A DNA stretch of 64,000 nt, taken from NCBI GenBank assembly GCA_951812925.1, contig OX638372.1, forward strand, positions 69,085,407-69,149,406, in the 5' to 3' direction. Under the pieces are notes generated by a model. It was not told the DNA's origin and did not search any database. It worked only from the letters and a program-made list of their open reading frames with translations. Positions 45,540-57,645 of the stretch are shown one piece after another. The DNA is from Calliopum simillimum. Its lineage: Eukaryota > Arthropoda > Insecta > Diptera > Lauxaniidae. The position numbers were made by a program, and so were the translations under genes. The first letter of the stretch is position 1. Every line of letters starts with the position of its first letter.

Positions 45540-47660
45540 ACCTACAAACCCACAAGGGCATCGCTTACAACTTCGGGTGAAGATGTTATTTGAAGTGATC
45601 TAATATTACCTTCGCTGTAAGTTTTGAAAACCACATTCAACGCACCGATGTCCCATCACATGTGGCAATCCCAGATGTATTTGCATTGTATGTATGTACT
45701 CCATTTCACCGAAACTTATTTTTCTAAACAGAATGGCATGATTTTTTAATGCCAACCTAATCTAGTACAAAACATTCCAATACACAAACTTACATTTACA
45801 CAATACAAAAACATACATACATACATGTTGGTATGTTTGTGTGTATGTGAAAATGAATACATATGCATACAAAGTGAAAAATAACGAACTTGAAGTAACT
45901 CGCTTTGGCTAGCGAAAAATGTGTGCGGTTGTTGCCAAAGCACCAGAAGCGCCCGGCAAGTGGGGTTTGAGTTGGCTGTTTGGGACTTAACGCCAAGTTG
46001 GTGGGGGGTAGGTGATGACGATGAACTGAACACATTAGTGATTGTATGCCGTATGTACGTACATGTATGTGTACCGTACGTGTTTGCAAATGCTCTGGAA
46101 GAGTGTGACAACAGTAAGCAAGTGGGGACCGAGGTAAGAGAACGGGTCTAACATTGGACAAAGGAGGATGCTGGCAGTGGTGATGGGTGGAAAAGGTTTG
46201 TAATTTATCAACTGTACGGCATCAGCATTTGGATGTCTTGCGAGTACGTTATCAATGAAATAACAGTACTTCTGCATGACTATACATTTCGTCTGACTGT
46301 CTGTCCGTCCATTCGTTCGTTCGTACGTACGTACGTACGTTTGTCCTTTCGTCCGCCCGTCTGGGACGTACGATGCTGATGTTGAAGGCTAACGAGTGCA
46401 CATAGAATTGGAAGAAGAGTTTATGTGTTTTCAATTTAGTCCTGGGAAATTGGTGAATGGAGTGCGATGGGTTGATGTGTTTGGTCCTTCGTCGTTCGTC
46501 TTTGTCATCTTTGTTTGGGGGTTCGCCTAACTGGATGGGTTCAAAGCATGATTGTTGGTCGTTGGGCTGGCAACGCTAAGCGTGTGTGAGTATGTGTATA
46601 TATGTATGTAGTATGCGCAATAATGGTGGGGTTATAAAAACAAGATGGCCGACGGCCTGTCCTGTGATTGGATACACAAAATGGTCGCACGTGAATTATG
46701 CCACTTGGTAGAAAATATTTAAGTTTTCAGTTCACTGTCTGTCAAAATGCAATTTTGGTAAAAATCACTTTTATAGTTATTAAGTTCAGATGTGGTCGCA
46801 CTAATTAGCTTTTAGTAAGCCATATAAGAATGATTTCGAGAGCTGACAACTACTTATTTTTTAAAACGGAATATAGTTTTGCTTCATTGAAATTGTTAGA
46901 AAAAGTGCCAAGTGATTTCATTGCTTTACAGAAAAGCTTTAGGATTAAAATTTCACTCCCTTGAGTGTTTTGAAATGGTCATAACCGATTTATTTTATTA
47001 CTAGAGATTTTGGTGACAGTAACTTTTACACCATGAGCACTTTAACTATTAGTATCGAACTCATAGTCAACGGTGTTTACTTAATCTTCCGTTCCTAAAA
47101 CCAAAATTGTAAAACGGTTGCTCACATTGATTTCTGAGACCGAAGCGTAGTAAAAGTAAATTATAAACGTACATTTAATCAAAATGTATGCAATTCTTTT
47201 TTGTGTTTTTACTGTTTAGTGTTATATGCTCAACATTCCAGTTTGGTAAAGAGTCGTCGAAGACATTTTCACTAACGACCATGTCATCAAAAATGTCAAC
47301 ATTTAGTACTTTAGCGACACGATAGATGACAAAGTCTTGAAGATATGTATATGTAAAGAATTTGAAAATGCTTCAACCTGTCGAGATTTTAATTTTATAA
47401 ATAAAAATTTGAAGAAAACTTAAAAATTCATCATTATTAGCATAGATTTAATGAATTTTTTTAATTTTTATTAAAAATTACATTTTATTTTTATTCCTAT
47501 GTCCTTTGACGTTTTATTGGCGTCTAGTTTCTAAACTTGGATTATGGAAGTATCTAGCCTGCTACATATCATCAAATCAAATCAAATAAGTTTGAAGATA
47601 CTAACTAAAATTATAACTCTCATATGGTGAATAAACGCAAAATTTATGTACACCTTTCTA
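45540..47660. other. Unassigned DNA, tetranucleotide repeats
   Basis: A CGTT/CGTA run at about 46305-46342 and CATA/TATG-rich patches at 45800-45860. Overlapping frames on both strands at 45746-46161 are shadows of one another with no domain. 45880-46660 is GC-richer and resembles host non-coding DNA. No gene is supported. Confidence 0.35.
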
Positions 47661-47673
47661 TTTCCAGGCGACG

Positions 47674-48556
47674 CACAGAGTCAGATTTTGCCTATCTAGG
47701 ACGTCAAAATGAAAAAAAAAGTACAATGTGCTTGAAAATCGATCATATATTGTAATTTGTTAGAAAAGATCCCAATTGTTACGAAAATATGAATAAAAGA
47801 GAATAAAAGAAATGTCATTGGCATGATAACAGCTATCAAACACGTACTATTGAACAGCATGCAAAAACAATTTTTCAAGCTTGCATCGATAAGAAAACTT
47901 TGAGCGATCAAATTGAAGTTGTGCGCGTTTGTTTTTTGGCAAAAAGTTTTTTGCATTAAAGGTCAATACATTTACTAAAAAAGTTTGCTATACACAACCC
48001 TTACATTTGCACTAAAGTATTTTAATCAAATTATTTTACTATCAGCTAAAAGGAAAGGCAAATTTCAAAAATCTTGAATCTTTCATAGACTATAACTTAC
48101 AAGTTGGGCGTGGTAAGGCTATGACAAAGCATACAGGATGAGCATACATACTCATAGAATAGACTTAAAAAATAAAATCTTGCCCATTTTTTGCCCAAAG
48201 ACTACTTTTTTACAATGACTGAAGTGTTATAATGAACAATTGCACTGAAAAACAAATTTATGTTATCTTTTTTAATCACTCCCATTTTTTGACAGTAGTA
48301 TTCAGTTACCACTGAAATGGTAAATACAAATTTTCATGCTGATATCTTCATTACAACCAATTATTTAATTTTTTTTTTACAAAATAAAGGCACATTTGTA
48401 TGGGAGGTGCAAGTAGATTTTGTCCAATTTTTTCCATCTCTGAACCAAACCTCCGCATAAAAAATAAAAGCACATACAAAATTTCAACTCGATATCTTTC
48501 AAACTGCGGCTATAATTGAATTTCGACGTCCTAGATTGGCAAAATCTCACACTGTG
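47674..48556. mobile_element. Non-autonomous Transib-like element 2
   Basis: An 883-bp element with 37-bp TIRs (47674-47710 and 48520-48556, about 33 of 37 matching). It is flanked by the 5-bp duplication CGACG (47669-47673 and 48557-48561). Ends begin CACAGAG and CACAGTG; the latter is the canonical RAG heptamer. Known Transib insertions favour CGNCG targets, which this fits exactly. The nonamer position is poorly conserved, unlike element 1. Interior is AT-rich; the minus frame at 47696-47956 overlaps the left TIR and is not convincing as a gene. Confidence 0.78.
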
Positions 48557-48561
48557 CGACG

Positions 48562-49090
48562 CACAGTGGTCTATAAGAGAGCGCTAGCCGGTCATAACTC
48601 CGAAAATTTGTGTATTAAAAGTAATATTTTTCTTACACAAATTTAAAGCTAAATATTTAGATAACATATTTTAAGTACCAGAATACCAAGAAATAATACC
48701 ATTTCTGAGTTTTCGGGACTTAAACTTGATGAATTCAGCAAATGGTACTTTTTTCAAAAAATCTGTTCAAATATGTGAAAGTTTAAATGAGTGTATCTTT
48801 CACGCTAAATGATCTTACCTCCTGAAACTTATGGTAAGAATAATCTGATCTATTTTCTGAAGATTTACTAACTTACATGTTAGTTTTTTTTAATATAAAA
48901 AGGATATCAGGATCAGCACAAAAAATCTGTAATTTCATTTCCCAAATTTACGAATTTTGCACTCTGTGGACTATAACTAAAATGTTTTTTGGAGTTGCAA
49001 CGGCTAAATCATTTAAGTGTGTAATATGAAGTTCTCTGAAGGTTCTGCGCATTTATCTGGCTTCCCCATCACTCCCCTTCTTGGACTATG
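48562..49090. other. Unassigned AT-rich DNA starting with CACAGTG
   Basis: Immediately after the CGACG duplication the sequence again starts CACAGTGGTCTATAAG. At 48958-48969 TTTTGCACTCTGTG could be another such end, but no matching TIR or duplication was found. No gene. Confidence 0.35.
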
Positions 49091-49094
49091 ATGA

Positions 49095-50468
49095 GTTTTC
49101 CTTCAGCGACTTTTCTGTATTCTTGCAACGCTCCATTTCGTAAAACTAATAACAGCCAATATGTTTCAAATGAAGCAATATAATTCAATATCTGAAATAG
49201 TATTGGCAGGCATCTATATATTTCTTGAAAATGGGCGTGGTCGGGTCAAGGACACGCCCACCTCCCATATAACTAAAAATTTTAAATCGCCATAACTTCG
49301 TCAATATTTGAGGTACAAAAATTGTATTAAATATCTGAGATAGTATTGATGGTATTAAGACCTTCGTGAAAATGGACGTGATCGGGTCAAACACGCTCAC
49401 CTCCTATATAACCAAAAATTTGAAATCGCTATAACTTTGTGAATATTACAGGAACAACAATAATATGTTATGTCTAAGTTACTATTGATTTGGTGAAAAC
49501 GAGCGTGATCGGCATCAAAAACCCCCTTAGCCACAATTTTGTTGTGATATAATCAATTTTTTAGAAAATTGTCCGCCATTTTGGATCCGACATTTTGTTT
49601 ATAAAAAATATGATACTGAATTCGAAATCAGAGACCTCGAAAACCTCCTTAGCCACAATTTTGTCGTGATTTAATTAATTTTTAAGAAAATTGTCCGCCA
49701 TTTTGGATCCGCCATTTTGATTTTTAAAAACTCGTTTTCAGAGCTTCAAACAGCGACCTTCAAAACATAAAAGCTGATATTTTTTTTTATAAAGCTGATA
49801 TTTTTTTTTATAAAGCTGATATTTTTTATAAAAAAAAAATATCAGCTTTATAAAAAATATCAGCTTTTATGTTTTGAGTGCCGTTGGCTCTAAATCTGAA
49901 AACTTCTTTCCTTAAAATTAAGTATAAGTATCACAACAAAATTGTGTTTAAAAGGGTTTTTGAGGTCGCTGATTTCGAATACAGTTTCATTTTTTTAACA
50001 AAATGGCGGACAATTTTGTTAAAAAACGTTTATATCAAAACAAAATCGTGGCTAAAGTGATTTTTGAGGTCGCTGATTTTGAATTCGGTATCATCTTTTT
50101 TATAAACAAAATGGCGGATACAAAATAAGGGACAATTTTCTTAAAAATTAATTATATTACGACAAAATTGTGGCTGGGGGGGGGGGGTTTTGAGGTTCCT
50201 GATTAAGAATCCAATATCAGATTTTTTTGTAAACAAAATGGCGGACAATTTTTTTTTATTTTTGTACTTCAAATATTTACGAAGTTATGGCGATTTCAAA
50301 TTTTGGTCAACGTATATAATAGAGGAGGGCATGTCCATGACACGATTACGCCCATCAAGTGACTTAATGTTATCAAAACTAACTTAGGTATTAAATATGG
50401 TTGTTGTATCTGAAATATTCACAAAGTTATGGGGTTGCAAGAATACAGAAAAGTCGCTGAAGAAAAAC
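49095..50468. mobile_element. Large fold-back element, about 1.37 kb
   Basis: Outer ends: TTCAGCGACTTTTCTGTATT (49102) and its inverted copy ending at 50461. The arms run inward through GGGCGTGG/ACACGCCCACC units (left, about 130-bp period at 49230 and 49380) and then through AAAATTGTCCGCCATTTTGG units. The mirror image AAAATGGCGGACAATTTT lies on the right. The centre, 49770-49880, is a perfect-looking palindrome with triplicated AAGCTGATATTTTTT. The GCGGA-type units also occur in the Transib-like element at 4.96-5.17 kb. No coding capacity. Confidence 0.8.
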
Positions 50469-50539
50469 AAATATTGCAGAGCTCACTGGTATTTTTTGCG
50501 TTTACCGGACATAGTCCCAACGGACATAATACCCACTTG

Positions 50540-51075
50540 GTGGGGAAATAATGGGGGTTGGTCACACATTTAACCCTTCTAGGGGTACCCGTGGGCCAGT
50601 TAGGGCAGTGGGGGCATTTTAAATAAAAACAGTAACTTTGTATGGGAACCCCCTTAATGATTGGAAATAGGGGGTAGGTATGCAGAGAAAAAAATTTGGA
50701 GGGGGGCTAATGGGGGTCGGTCATATATTTGATTCCTCTAGTAGTAACTTCTGGGCAGTTATGCACCTATTTGACGATTTCCTTTCCATATTTTTCATGT
50801 CTATGACATCTATTTTGTATGGGAGTCACCTAAAGAGTCAGAGGTAGAGGGTAAGTATGTTGGGAAAAATTGTTAGGGATGAAAAAATGTTAGTCATACA
50901 TTTGACCCTTCTAGAGGCCCCAGGGAGTGGTGGGGGTCGATTTCTTAAAAATGTCAATTTTGTATGGGAGCCCCGTTAGGGGTTAGAGACAGGGGGCAAG
51001 TATGCTTGGAAAAAATGTTGGGAGGGGAAAAATAATGTGGGTCGGTCATACATTTGACCCCTCTAGAGGTGACCC
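50540..51075. repeat. G-rich tandem repeat, three to four units
   Basis: Diverged units of about 160-200 bp share GGGGGTTGGTCACACATTTA / GGTCGGTCATACATTTGACC, CC(T/C)CTAG(A/G)GG, TTTGTATGGGAGCC, AGAGACAGGGGG(C/T)A and AAAAAATGTT. Many G-runs on the plus strand. No coding frame spans the array; the minus frame at 50954-51187 is not recognisable. Confidence 0.65.
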
Positions 51076-51079
51076 CTAA

Positions 51080-53790
51080 ACATTTGTAGGGCTGTATGCA
51101 AATTTGTTCTCTTTTTCTGTCACTTTTGACCTCGATGCGCCAACCTTTACCATCACCACAACCCCAAAATTTTTTTCGCAAACTCATTTTTTTTTTCCAA
51201 CCTTACAAAATTGAGGGGTGTCAAGTATCAAAATGTTGCTACTAAGGATCTCCATACATTCTTAAAACATCTCTAATGGTGGGTAAATTTTTCATCAAAA
51301 TGTCATTAATGAAAATGTTTGGACACAGTCGATGATGTTTTCATTGATGAAAAGATATGAGAAACTGTCACTCATCGATATAAAAAATTAAGTTTATTTT
51401 TTCTTATATATGCGGCTTGGTGCTGGTGCTGCCCCTTTTTACCAACGGATTTTATTCATCCCAATGCCCATATGTAGGGCATATCCTGTTCATCTGCACC
51501 AGATATTTTCAAAGACATTAAGATTTTTGTGTTTGGAGATGTTATGTGTCCAGGTGCCTTCACAATAAACATTCATGTACCAAAATACACAAACGCAGAA
51601 GAAAACAGAAAGATAATACTTTTGACTTAATCCCGGGCAAGACTGAACTTTGGATAAAATAAATTCTAAAGCTTTATTGGATACAATATTCCTGACTGGA
51701 TGAATATCCAGCCAATCGGTTGAATGGTTCTCGAGTTATGAATCTTTTTAATAACCCGGGAGAAACCAAAAGAATTTCGAATTTGGATTTGACAGGGAAT
51801 CTCACCGGCTAACACGTCTTTGAAAGAAAATCATGCAAATCGGATAAATGTTTTTCGAGTTATAAGTTTTTCCAAGAACCGGGTCGAAACCGAGGGTATT
51901 TCGAAATAAAGTTTATTCAAAAACCTCACCAAGCAAACGGCTTCTTGACCTTTGACCTCATATATTACTACAAGTTTTCACACTGTTGAGAACTTTTGTG
52001 TAAACTATTATGACATTATCCCCAAGGAGTAAGGGGAGTAAGCAAACATAGATATACTATGAATTTTAAAGCTACCAAATAATTTAATTTATTTTCATTT
52101 ACTCGTTCTGCCCAGAAAACATCTCAAAACTGAGTGATGGCAGAGTTATTCAAACCTCAAGATTTTCATAGAGTATTTAGTTTTTGATAAGTACAAACCT
52201 AGAAACATTGACCACGGGTTCCTGTATCATTGGTAAAAATAATTGTTAGTAAGGGCATGTGCTTAAAATTTCTTAGAAAATATTTATTAGTAAATGTTAT
52301 TTTTTACTTTTTAAATTAAAATATCTTATAAAACAACAATTATAAAACTCATTGAAGCTGAACAACTGAAAATGCTGACTTCGATGGATATTCGAGAAGA
52401 AACCATTTTACCGAAACCAAAAACTTATTTATCATTAAAAGTGCTGCGAAAACTTCTAATGAATGGGGGCTCCATACGCAGAGTTGTTATAATGAAAATG
52501 TTCAACAGAATACGGTAGGGGATGCATGTATGGAGGTTGCCAAAAGCATACATTCATTAGTTAAACCAGAAAACATATATAAAGGCGTCTTCTAAAGATG
52601 GGAAGAGGAGGAAGAAGAAGAAAGAAATGAAGGCGAACATGTGGAAGACATATTCATATGTTTTGCGACTGGAACCCAATAATTTTCACTTCGTCATAAA
52701 GAGGAGACCGCGTTGTGCCTTCAGTACCGTGCTCACTATTCGTACTGCACTTGTGGTATCGCTGCAGGAGAGATTCACTTCTCACTGAAATTATATAGCA
52801 GAGGGGCGTAGAAACAAAATTTCAACGGAGGTGGAGGCGGCGATAAATGTTTCCTAATTTCAGTGGAAGAACTTTACATTTTTTTTTTGTTTCTTGGGTG
52901 CACGTTGATGCCATTCACCAATATGTGTGGTGAACAACAGAAACGATGGTACATTTGTTCTCTTACTTTCACACTTTATAGATGTTGCAGGCAGCAGAAG
53001 GACGAATGTAGAAATTCATGTGAAAAATGATGCACGCATCCAGCATAAAGAGTGCATCCTTGCGCAAATAAAAGGCAACATGCGTTGCAAGCAACAGTTA
53101 CAGCATATACTACACACATGAACAAAGTCGACTGACAAAAGGGTTTCTTCAAAGTTTCTTCGTTTTGCTTTTGAACAACTTTTGTAATTAGGAAAACTTT
53201 GAATTTCTGTTAATTGGACCGCTTCGAGATATATTCGTTTAAAGGGTTGGTTGCACGAACAAAATTTTCGTAAAATAATATTTAATATGAGAAAAGCATA
53301 AGAAAATATGATGAATGTAATAATGAAAGGAAAATCTTCATCAAATCTGATTTTACATTACGGATACGTTTGGTAAAAAAATATTTTTTCTGGATTTCGA
53401 GTACTGAACTTTGCTTGATTTCAAAACAAAATTGGATTGTAAAAATAAAATCATAAAATTTTAAAACAACCACGTGTCAAAAAACGGTCGCAAAAATATA
53501 AGGACTGTCCTAATAGAATTTGAGAGATTTGTTTCATAAGGTCTTGATTTACCTCATCGACATATGTGTGCTAAAGTGTTCTATAGTACTTGGTGACAAC
53601 AATTCAAACGAAAAAGATGTTTGGTAATCAAGAAAAAATTGATTTTGTGCACTTACCTGGAAAAAGAAAAAGGAAATTATTTAGCTATATAGCTAAAAAA
53701 CAGGTGCATCAAAAGCACTATTTGAACGCACGAAAAATTATCTCAAGTATTGCTGTAAGGCAGTGTAATAGAGAATGCATGGCAGTCTGA
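51080..53790. other. Unassigned interval
   Basis: 51640-51930 holds a diverged duplication (ATCGG(T/A)T(G/A)AATG, TCGAGTTAT, GAACCGGG/AACCCGGGAGAAACC). A purine-rich tract lies at 52596-52630. 52650-53120 is GC-richer without a recognisable product; the frame at 52927-53121 has no domain. The rest is AT-rich. Confidence 0.35.
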
Positions 53791-53826
53791 GAAAATTCCC
53801 CGGGAATATTTATTCACGATAACCCT
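53791..53826 (+). repeat. Solo copy of the 87-191 inverted-repeat arm
   Basis: AAAATTCCCCGGGAATATTT followed by ATTCACGATAACCCT, in the same orientation as the right arm at 157-191. No partner arm is adjacent. Confidence 0.7.
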
Positions 53827-53829
53827 CTT

Positions 53830-54248
53830 TATGTTTGCATCAGAATAGCGCAATTTTGCAATTTCTTTTTCATATAAAGTTCCCATATATCCTCCCTCCA
53901 AGGTATATTTTTTGATGTGATCATTTTTTATTATATCTTTTTACTCCTCAGAAGAAAAGCCTTTGAAGGTTGGAATTTGATAATTGTGAGCTATTTCAAG
54001 TAATATACGTATGTATGTCTAAAGAAGCATTATCATTGTTTGTGAACAGGGCTTCTGTTTAAGGTATTGAACGAAGTTATAAAAATTAAGTCCGAGTGCA
54101 AAATTTACAACTTCTTGTTTTTTCTTACCTTTTTTACCTCGGGAGCTGAAAATTACCCATTTTAGGTAAATTTGCCACTTTTTGGCATCACTGCTGTAAG
54201 GGCAGTTACCTAGAAATCTGTTATACAAAGACTTAAAAGGAAAAGAAA
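53830..54248. other. AT-rich interval, nothing assigned
   Basis: No domain-bearing frame or repeat recognised. Confidence 0.4.
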
Positions 54249-54249
54249 G

Positions 54250-54720
54250 CTGGAGACCTACAGAGTTCTAAAAGTACTAGATCGTTCCGTACAGCTGGTG
54301 GCTTAAAAGCGAGCCCGAAAGTTAATTGAAGGCTGCCTGACTAAATTTGACAATTATATAATGGACAATGAAACACACGTTAACGCGTATTTCAAACAGC
54401 TACCGGGACTCGAATTTTATACAAGTACAGAGCAGGGAAAATTTAGAGGAAATATAATCACAAAAATTCCCAAGCAGTATATGGTTTGGTAGGCCATATG
54501 AACCAGCGGTCTAAGGAGCAGTCCACAATAAATTCTAGGCAAACGAAACGAACTTACTGTTATGTTCTGGCCTGATTTAGTGATTTAGCTGCCTCTCTTT
54601 ACTGTAAAGCCACCTAAGAGTGGTACAAGAGCAAAAAAGCACATCTTGTTCCAAAAAGAGCAAATCCGCTTAACTGCTCAGATCTTCGACCTTTTGAGAC
54701 TTATTGGACTTTAATGAAAT
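54250..54720 (+). pseudogene. Tc1/mariner-superfamily transposase relic
   Basis: Same family as 14750-15355. Plus-strand pieces include MDNETHVNAYFKQLPGLEFY, QYMVW (then a stop), SGLRS, FWPDL and, in shifted frames, KATxEWYKSKKAHLVPKRA-like and LRPFETYWTLMKL-like sequence. Stops and frameshifts throughout. The WPDL catalytic region is better kept here than in the first relic. Confidence 0.65.
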
Positions 54721-54729
54721 TGGATCCTT

Positions 54730-56294
54730 GTAAATATACTTAAAAAAATTTTCATGATTTTAGAAAAAAGTGGAGATGGTCGTACGGTTATATCGACAAA
54801 ACAAATGGACAAATCTTTACCCTTTCGGACCGCTCCTGAACCCCTGGAAAATTCGTAATGTTTTTTTGCAGAAAATGTGTTTTCAAAAATTAATATTTTT
54901 TATTCCAAGTGTGAAAAAAATGATTGGACACATACAAAATTTTTTAAGCTACGAAAGTAAATGATATCAAAAAGATAGTGTTTTTTATTATTTGGATCTT
55001 TTGGCTGTTCAAAAATATGATTTACCACTTTCCCACCCCCCTTCAGTAGTTTGAGAGTGGTGGTTAAAAATTACCTTGTAGAAAGACCGTTTTTCAAAAA
55101 ATTATTAAAAATATAAAATAATGACGATTACAAAAATTAATGATGAGGTATTATAGCCAAAGGTTCAAGCTATCATTTCCAATCCAAAAATCAACACTTG
55201 TTAATACCTGATAGGCTTAGGTATGAATCAAAGTTAGTGTTTGATTAATTGAACGTTGGCCGTTTTCCCATACCACAAGATTCCATACAAATACGACGAA
55301 ACCTGGTTGGTGACCACCTCATAATCCATCAGCCGGAAGATAAATATCGTCGGTTCTGTTAAGCGAATTGCTTGTAATTGAATTTTTTTCTTTTAAAAGC
55401 TATTTAGATTTTTCTGTCTGGTCCAGTCTTTAAGTTTTTGATGTCAAAATGAAGACGTGACAAATGCGCTCAAAAGTATGAAAAGTTATCATTTCTTTCT
55501 TTGTTTTAAGCAAGATACATGCAGGTAATTAGAGGCAGGACATTTTTTCCAGAACAAATTGTTAATTTCTTTAATAAATCGGAATTAAAAAAAAAATGGA
55601 TAATCCGATTTAAAAAATTCTTTCAGATTTTGAAGCACCGCTATTCTCATCATCATTAGACATTTTTTTAAGTTTTGAAAAAATTTTCATATATTTTCCC
55701 GCGGTTAAGGCAGTTAAGGAAAAGTTTTTATATTCTTCATCTGCGTCACCTCCTGAGTCGATGTCTGTCCCACAGTGTGTTGGAATTTTCGAAAATGCCA
55801 AAACTTCGAAAACCCCTTAAGTATTGAAAGCTTATTTTTAAGTTTTCAGGCCTACTAATTTTCAGTTTCAATAAACTTTGGGCCAAAAATTTATGCCCGA
55901 AAGTAAAAATTTTTTTTTTTTTCTCCAATACTATTTTTGTCTATTCTTTTAGGTTATAAGATTTTCAAAGTTTAATAGAACACACCCATTTGAGATCCAT
56001 TTTCACATACAATATAAAGAATTATAACCAATATTTATTTAACAAATGTCATCTACTTCCGTGATAATATTTGTGAAGAAGTTTTATCCCATTTTAGAAT
56101 GTTTTTAATTAAACTACATGCATGCAAGTCATCTACTCCCTTTTATAACTGAGGCGCTGCGAACAATAACGCCATTAGTCGACTTAGGGCGTTTTTGCGC
56201 CCATCGCTTTTTTGAAAAGTTTAAGTCCTCAAATTTGTACTTAATATCAACTTCAAACTCCGATCACAAAATGTGGTAGAGCAATATGTATGTA
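54730..56294. other. Unassigned AT-rich DNA
   Basis: 55725-55775 contains a short DINE-like head fragment (TATTCTTCATCTGCGTCACC, TCCTGAGTCGATG). It is followed at 55771 by CACAGTGTGTTGG, resembling a Transib-type end but without a partner. 56170-56200 has CGACTTAGGGCGTTTTTGCG, related to blocks at 57641 and 58229. No gene. Confidence 0.4.
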
Positions 56295-56406
56295 AAGGGT
56301 GTTTTTTTTAGAGGTTTGTTTTTCGAATAGAGATAAAACTGACATTTTGTGGTCAAATCTGGCAACTCTAATGTCATTTATGTTCAGTTCGGTTTGCCAT
56401 TTCATC

Positions 56407-57492
56407 ATGAACAGGTTGACAAAAGAACAACGCTTGCAAATCGTGCAAATTTATTTCGAAAATAATGGTTCAGTTCGCGAAGTTTACCGCAAGCTCCGTC
56501 CATTTTATGGTCGACATAATCGTCCATCAGAGCAATTAATTCGGTTAACCATGGATCGTTTTCGCACTACGTTTACTCTATGTGATAATACGCATCCGCA
56601 GAGACGTCGAACAGTGCGCACCGAAGAAACAATTGCCGCTGTAGAGCAAAATGTTGAAGAGGACCCGAATGAATCGATTCGCCACCGTGCACAGCAATTG
56701 GAGCTTTGTCCATCAACTTTATGGAAGATTTTGCGCAAAGATCTTGGCTTGCGACCTTACAAGATCCAGCTTGTGCAAGAATTAAAGCCGCGAGACCATG
56801 CAATGCGTCGTGATTTTGGTGTATGGGCCGAAAATGAGATTGATCTCGATGCTGATTTTCATCGCAAAATTTTGTTCAGTGATGAGGCTCATTTTTGGTC
56901 GAATGGCTACGTCAACAAGCAAAATTGCCGCATTTGGAGTGAAGAGAATCCACATGAGACCCTTGAGACGCCATTACATCCACAAAAACTGACTGTTTGG
57001 TGTGCTCTATGGGCTGGTGGAGTCATTGGGCCATACTTCTTCCGAAATAATGCTGGAGAGTCAGTTACCGTTAATGGAGACCGGTATAGAGCCATGATAA
57101 CCGACTATTTTGTTCCCGAATTGGATGGCATGAATGTGGATGAGTTGTGGTTCCAACAAGACGGCGCTACATGCCACACAGCGCACGTCACAATCGATTT
57201 ATTGAAGGGAACATTCGATGAGCGCATAATTTCGCGGAATGGACCTGTCAATTGGCCACCAAGATCGTGTGATTTGACACCATTGGATTATTTTCTTTGG
57301 GGATATGTGAAGTCGCTCGTCTACGCCAACAAACCAGAAACGTTAGGGGACTTGGAAGCCAACATTCGTGGCGTTATTGCCGACATACGGCCCCATATGC
57401 TCGAAAAAGTGGTTGAAAATTGGACCTGTAGAATTGGCTTTATTCGAGCCAGCCGCGGCGGCCACATGCCCGAAATCATATTTAAACATTAA
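56407..57492 (+). CDS. DD41D (rosa-like) mariner-superfamily transposase
   Basis: Intact 361-aa frame. The ATG at 56407 is preferred over the upstream in-frame ATG at 56299 because that would start inside the terminal repeat; homologues typically begin MNRLTKEQR-like. N-terminal residues 1-115 hold two helix-turn-helix-type DNA-binding segments (LQIVQIYFENNGSVREVYRK; CPSTLWKILRKDLGL). The catalytic triad is D159 (ILFSDEAHFW), D252 (WFQQDGATCHTAH) and D294 (WPPRSCDLTPLDYFLWG). There are 41 residues between the last two, the DD41D spacing that distinguishes the rosa group from DD34D mariners. The enzyme would cut and paste the element at TA sites in the nucleus. The frame has no lesion, so activity is plausible but not shown. 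The gene fills most of its element. Confidence 0.93.
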   Translation: MNRLTKEQRLQIVQIYFENNGSVREVYRKLRPFYGRHNRPSEQLIRLTMDRFRTTFTLCDNTHPQRRRTVRTEETIAAVEQNVEEDPNESIRHRAQQLELCPSTLWKILRKDLGLRPYKIQLVQELKPRDHAMRRDFGVWAENEIDLDADFHRKILFSDEAHFWSNGYVNKQNCRIWSEENPHETLETPLHPQKLTVWCALWAGGVIGPYFFRNNAGESVTVNGDRYRAMITDYFVPELDGMNVDELWFQQDGATCHTAHVTIDLLKGTFDERIISRNGPVNWPPRSCDLTPLDYFLWGYVKSLVYANKPETLGDLEANIRGVIADIRPHMLEKVVENWTCRIGFIRASRGGHMPEIIFKH

Positions 57493-57512
57493 TGGCATAA
57501 AATTATCCTTCC

Positions 57513-57518
57513 AATAAA
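57513..57518 (+). terminator. Polyadenylation signal of the transposase
   Basis: AATAAA 21 bp after the stop codon and 80 bp before the element end; the natural poly(A) signal for the transposase transcript. Confidence 0.6.
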
Positions 57519-57645
57519 GCCAAATTGATGGACATTAAAACGATTTTCTTGTGTTTTATTTTAATTCAAAGTTCTATACCTCTAAAAAAAACACCCTTTA
57601 TATACGGTTAGAAGAGTTGCGTGCAAGAAAGGCGTAGTGCGACTT

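Larger units (their letters stand above)
56295..57598 (+). mobile_element. Complete DD41D mariner-type transposon
   Basis: A 1,304-bp element with perfect 21-bp terminal inverted repeats (starting AAGGGTGTTTTTTTTAGA) at 56295-56315 and 57578-57598. It is flanked by TA duplications (56293-56294, 57599-57600) and contains one intact transposase gene. All parts needed for an autonomous element are present. It is the least decayed element in the window, which suggests recent insertion. Confidence 0.92.

Noticed and set aside
45746..46161. Two 121-codon overlapping minus-strand frames
   Set aside because: They are shadows of the same stretch in different frames, driven by CATA-type repeats, with no domain. 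Neither can be preferred.
55771..55820. CACAGTGTGTTGG as a third Transib end
   Set aside because: No inverted partner or 5-bp duplication could be found.
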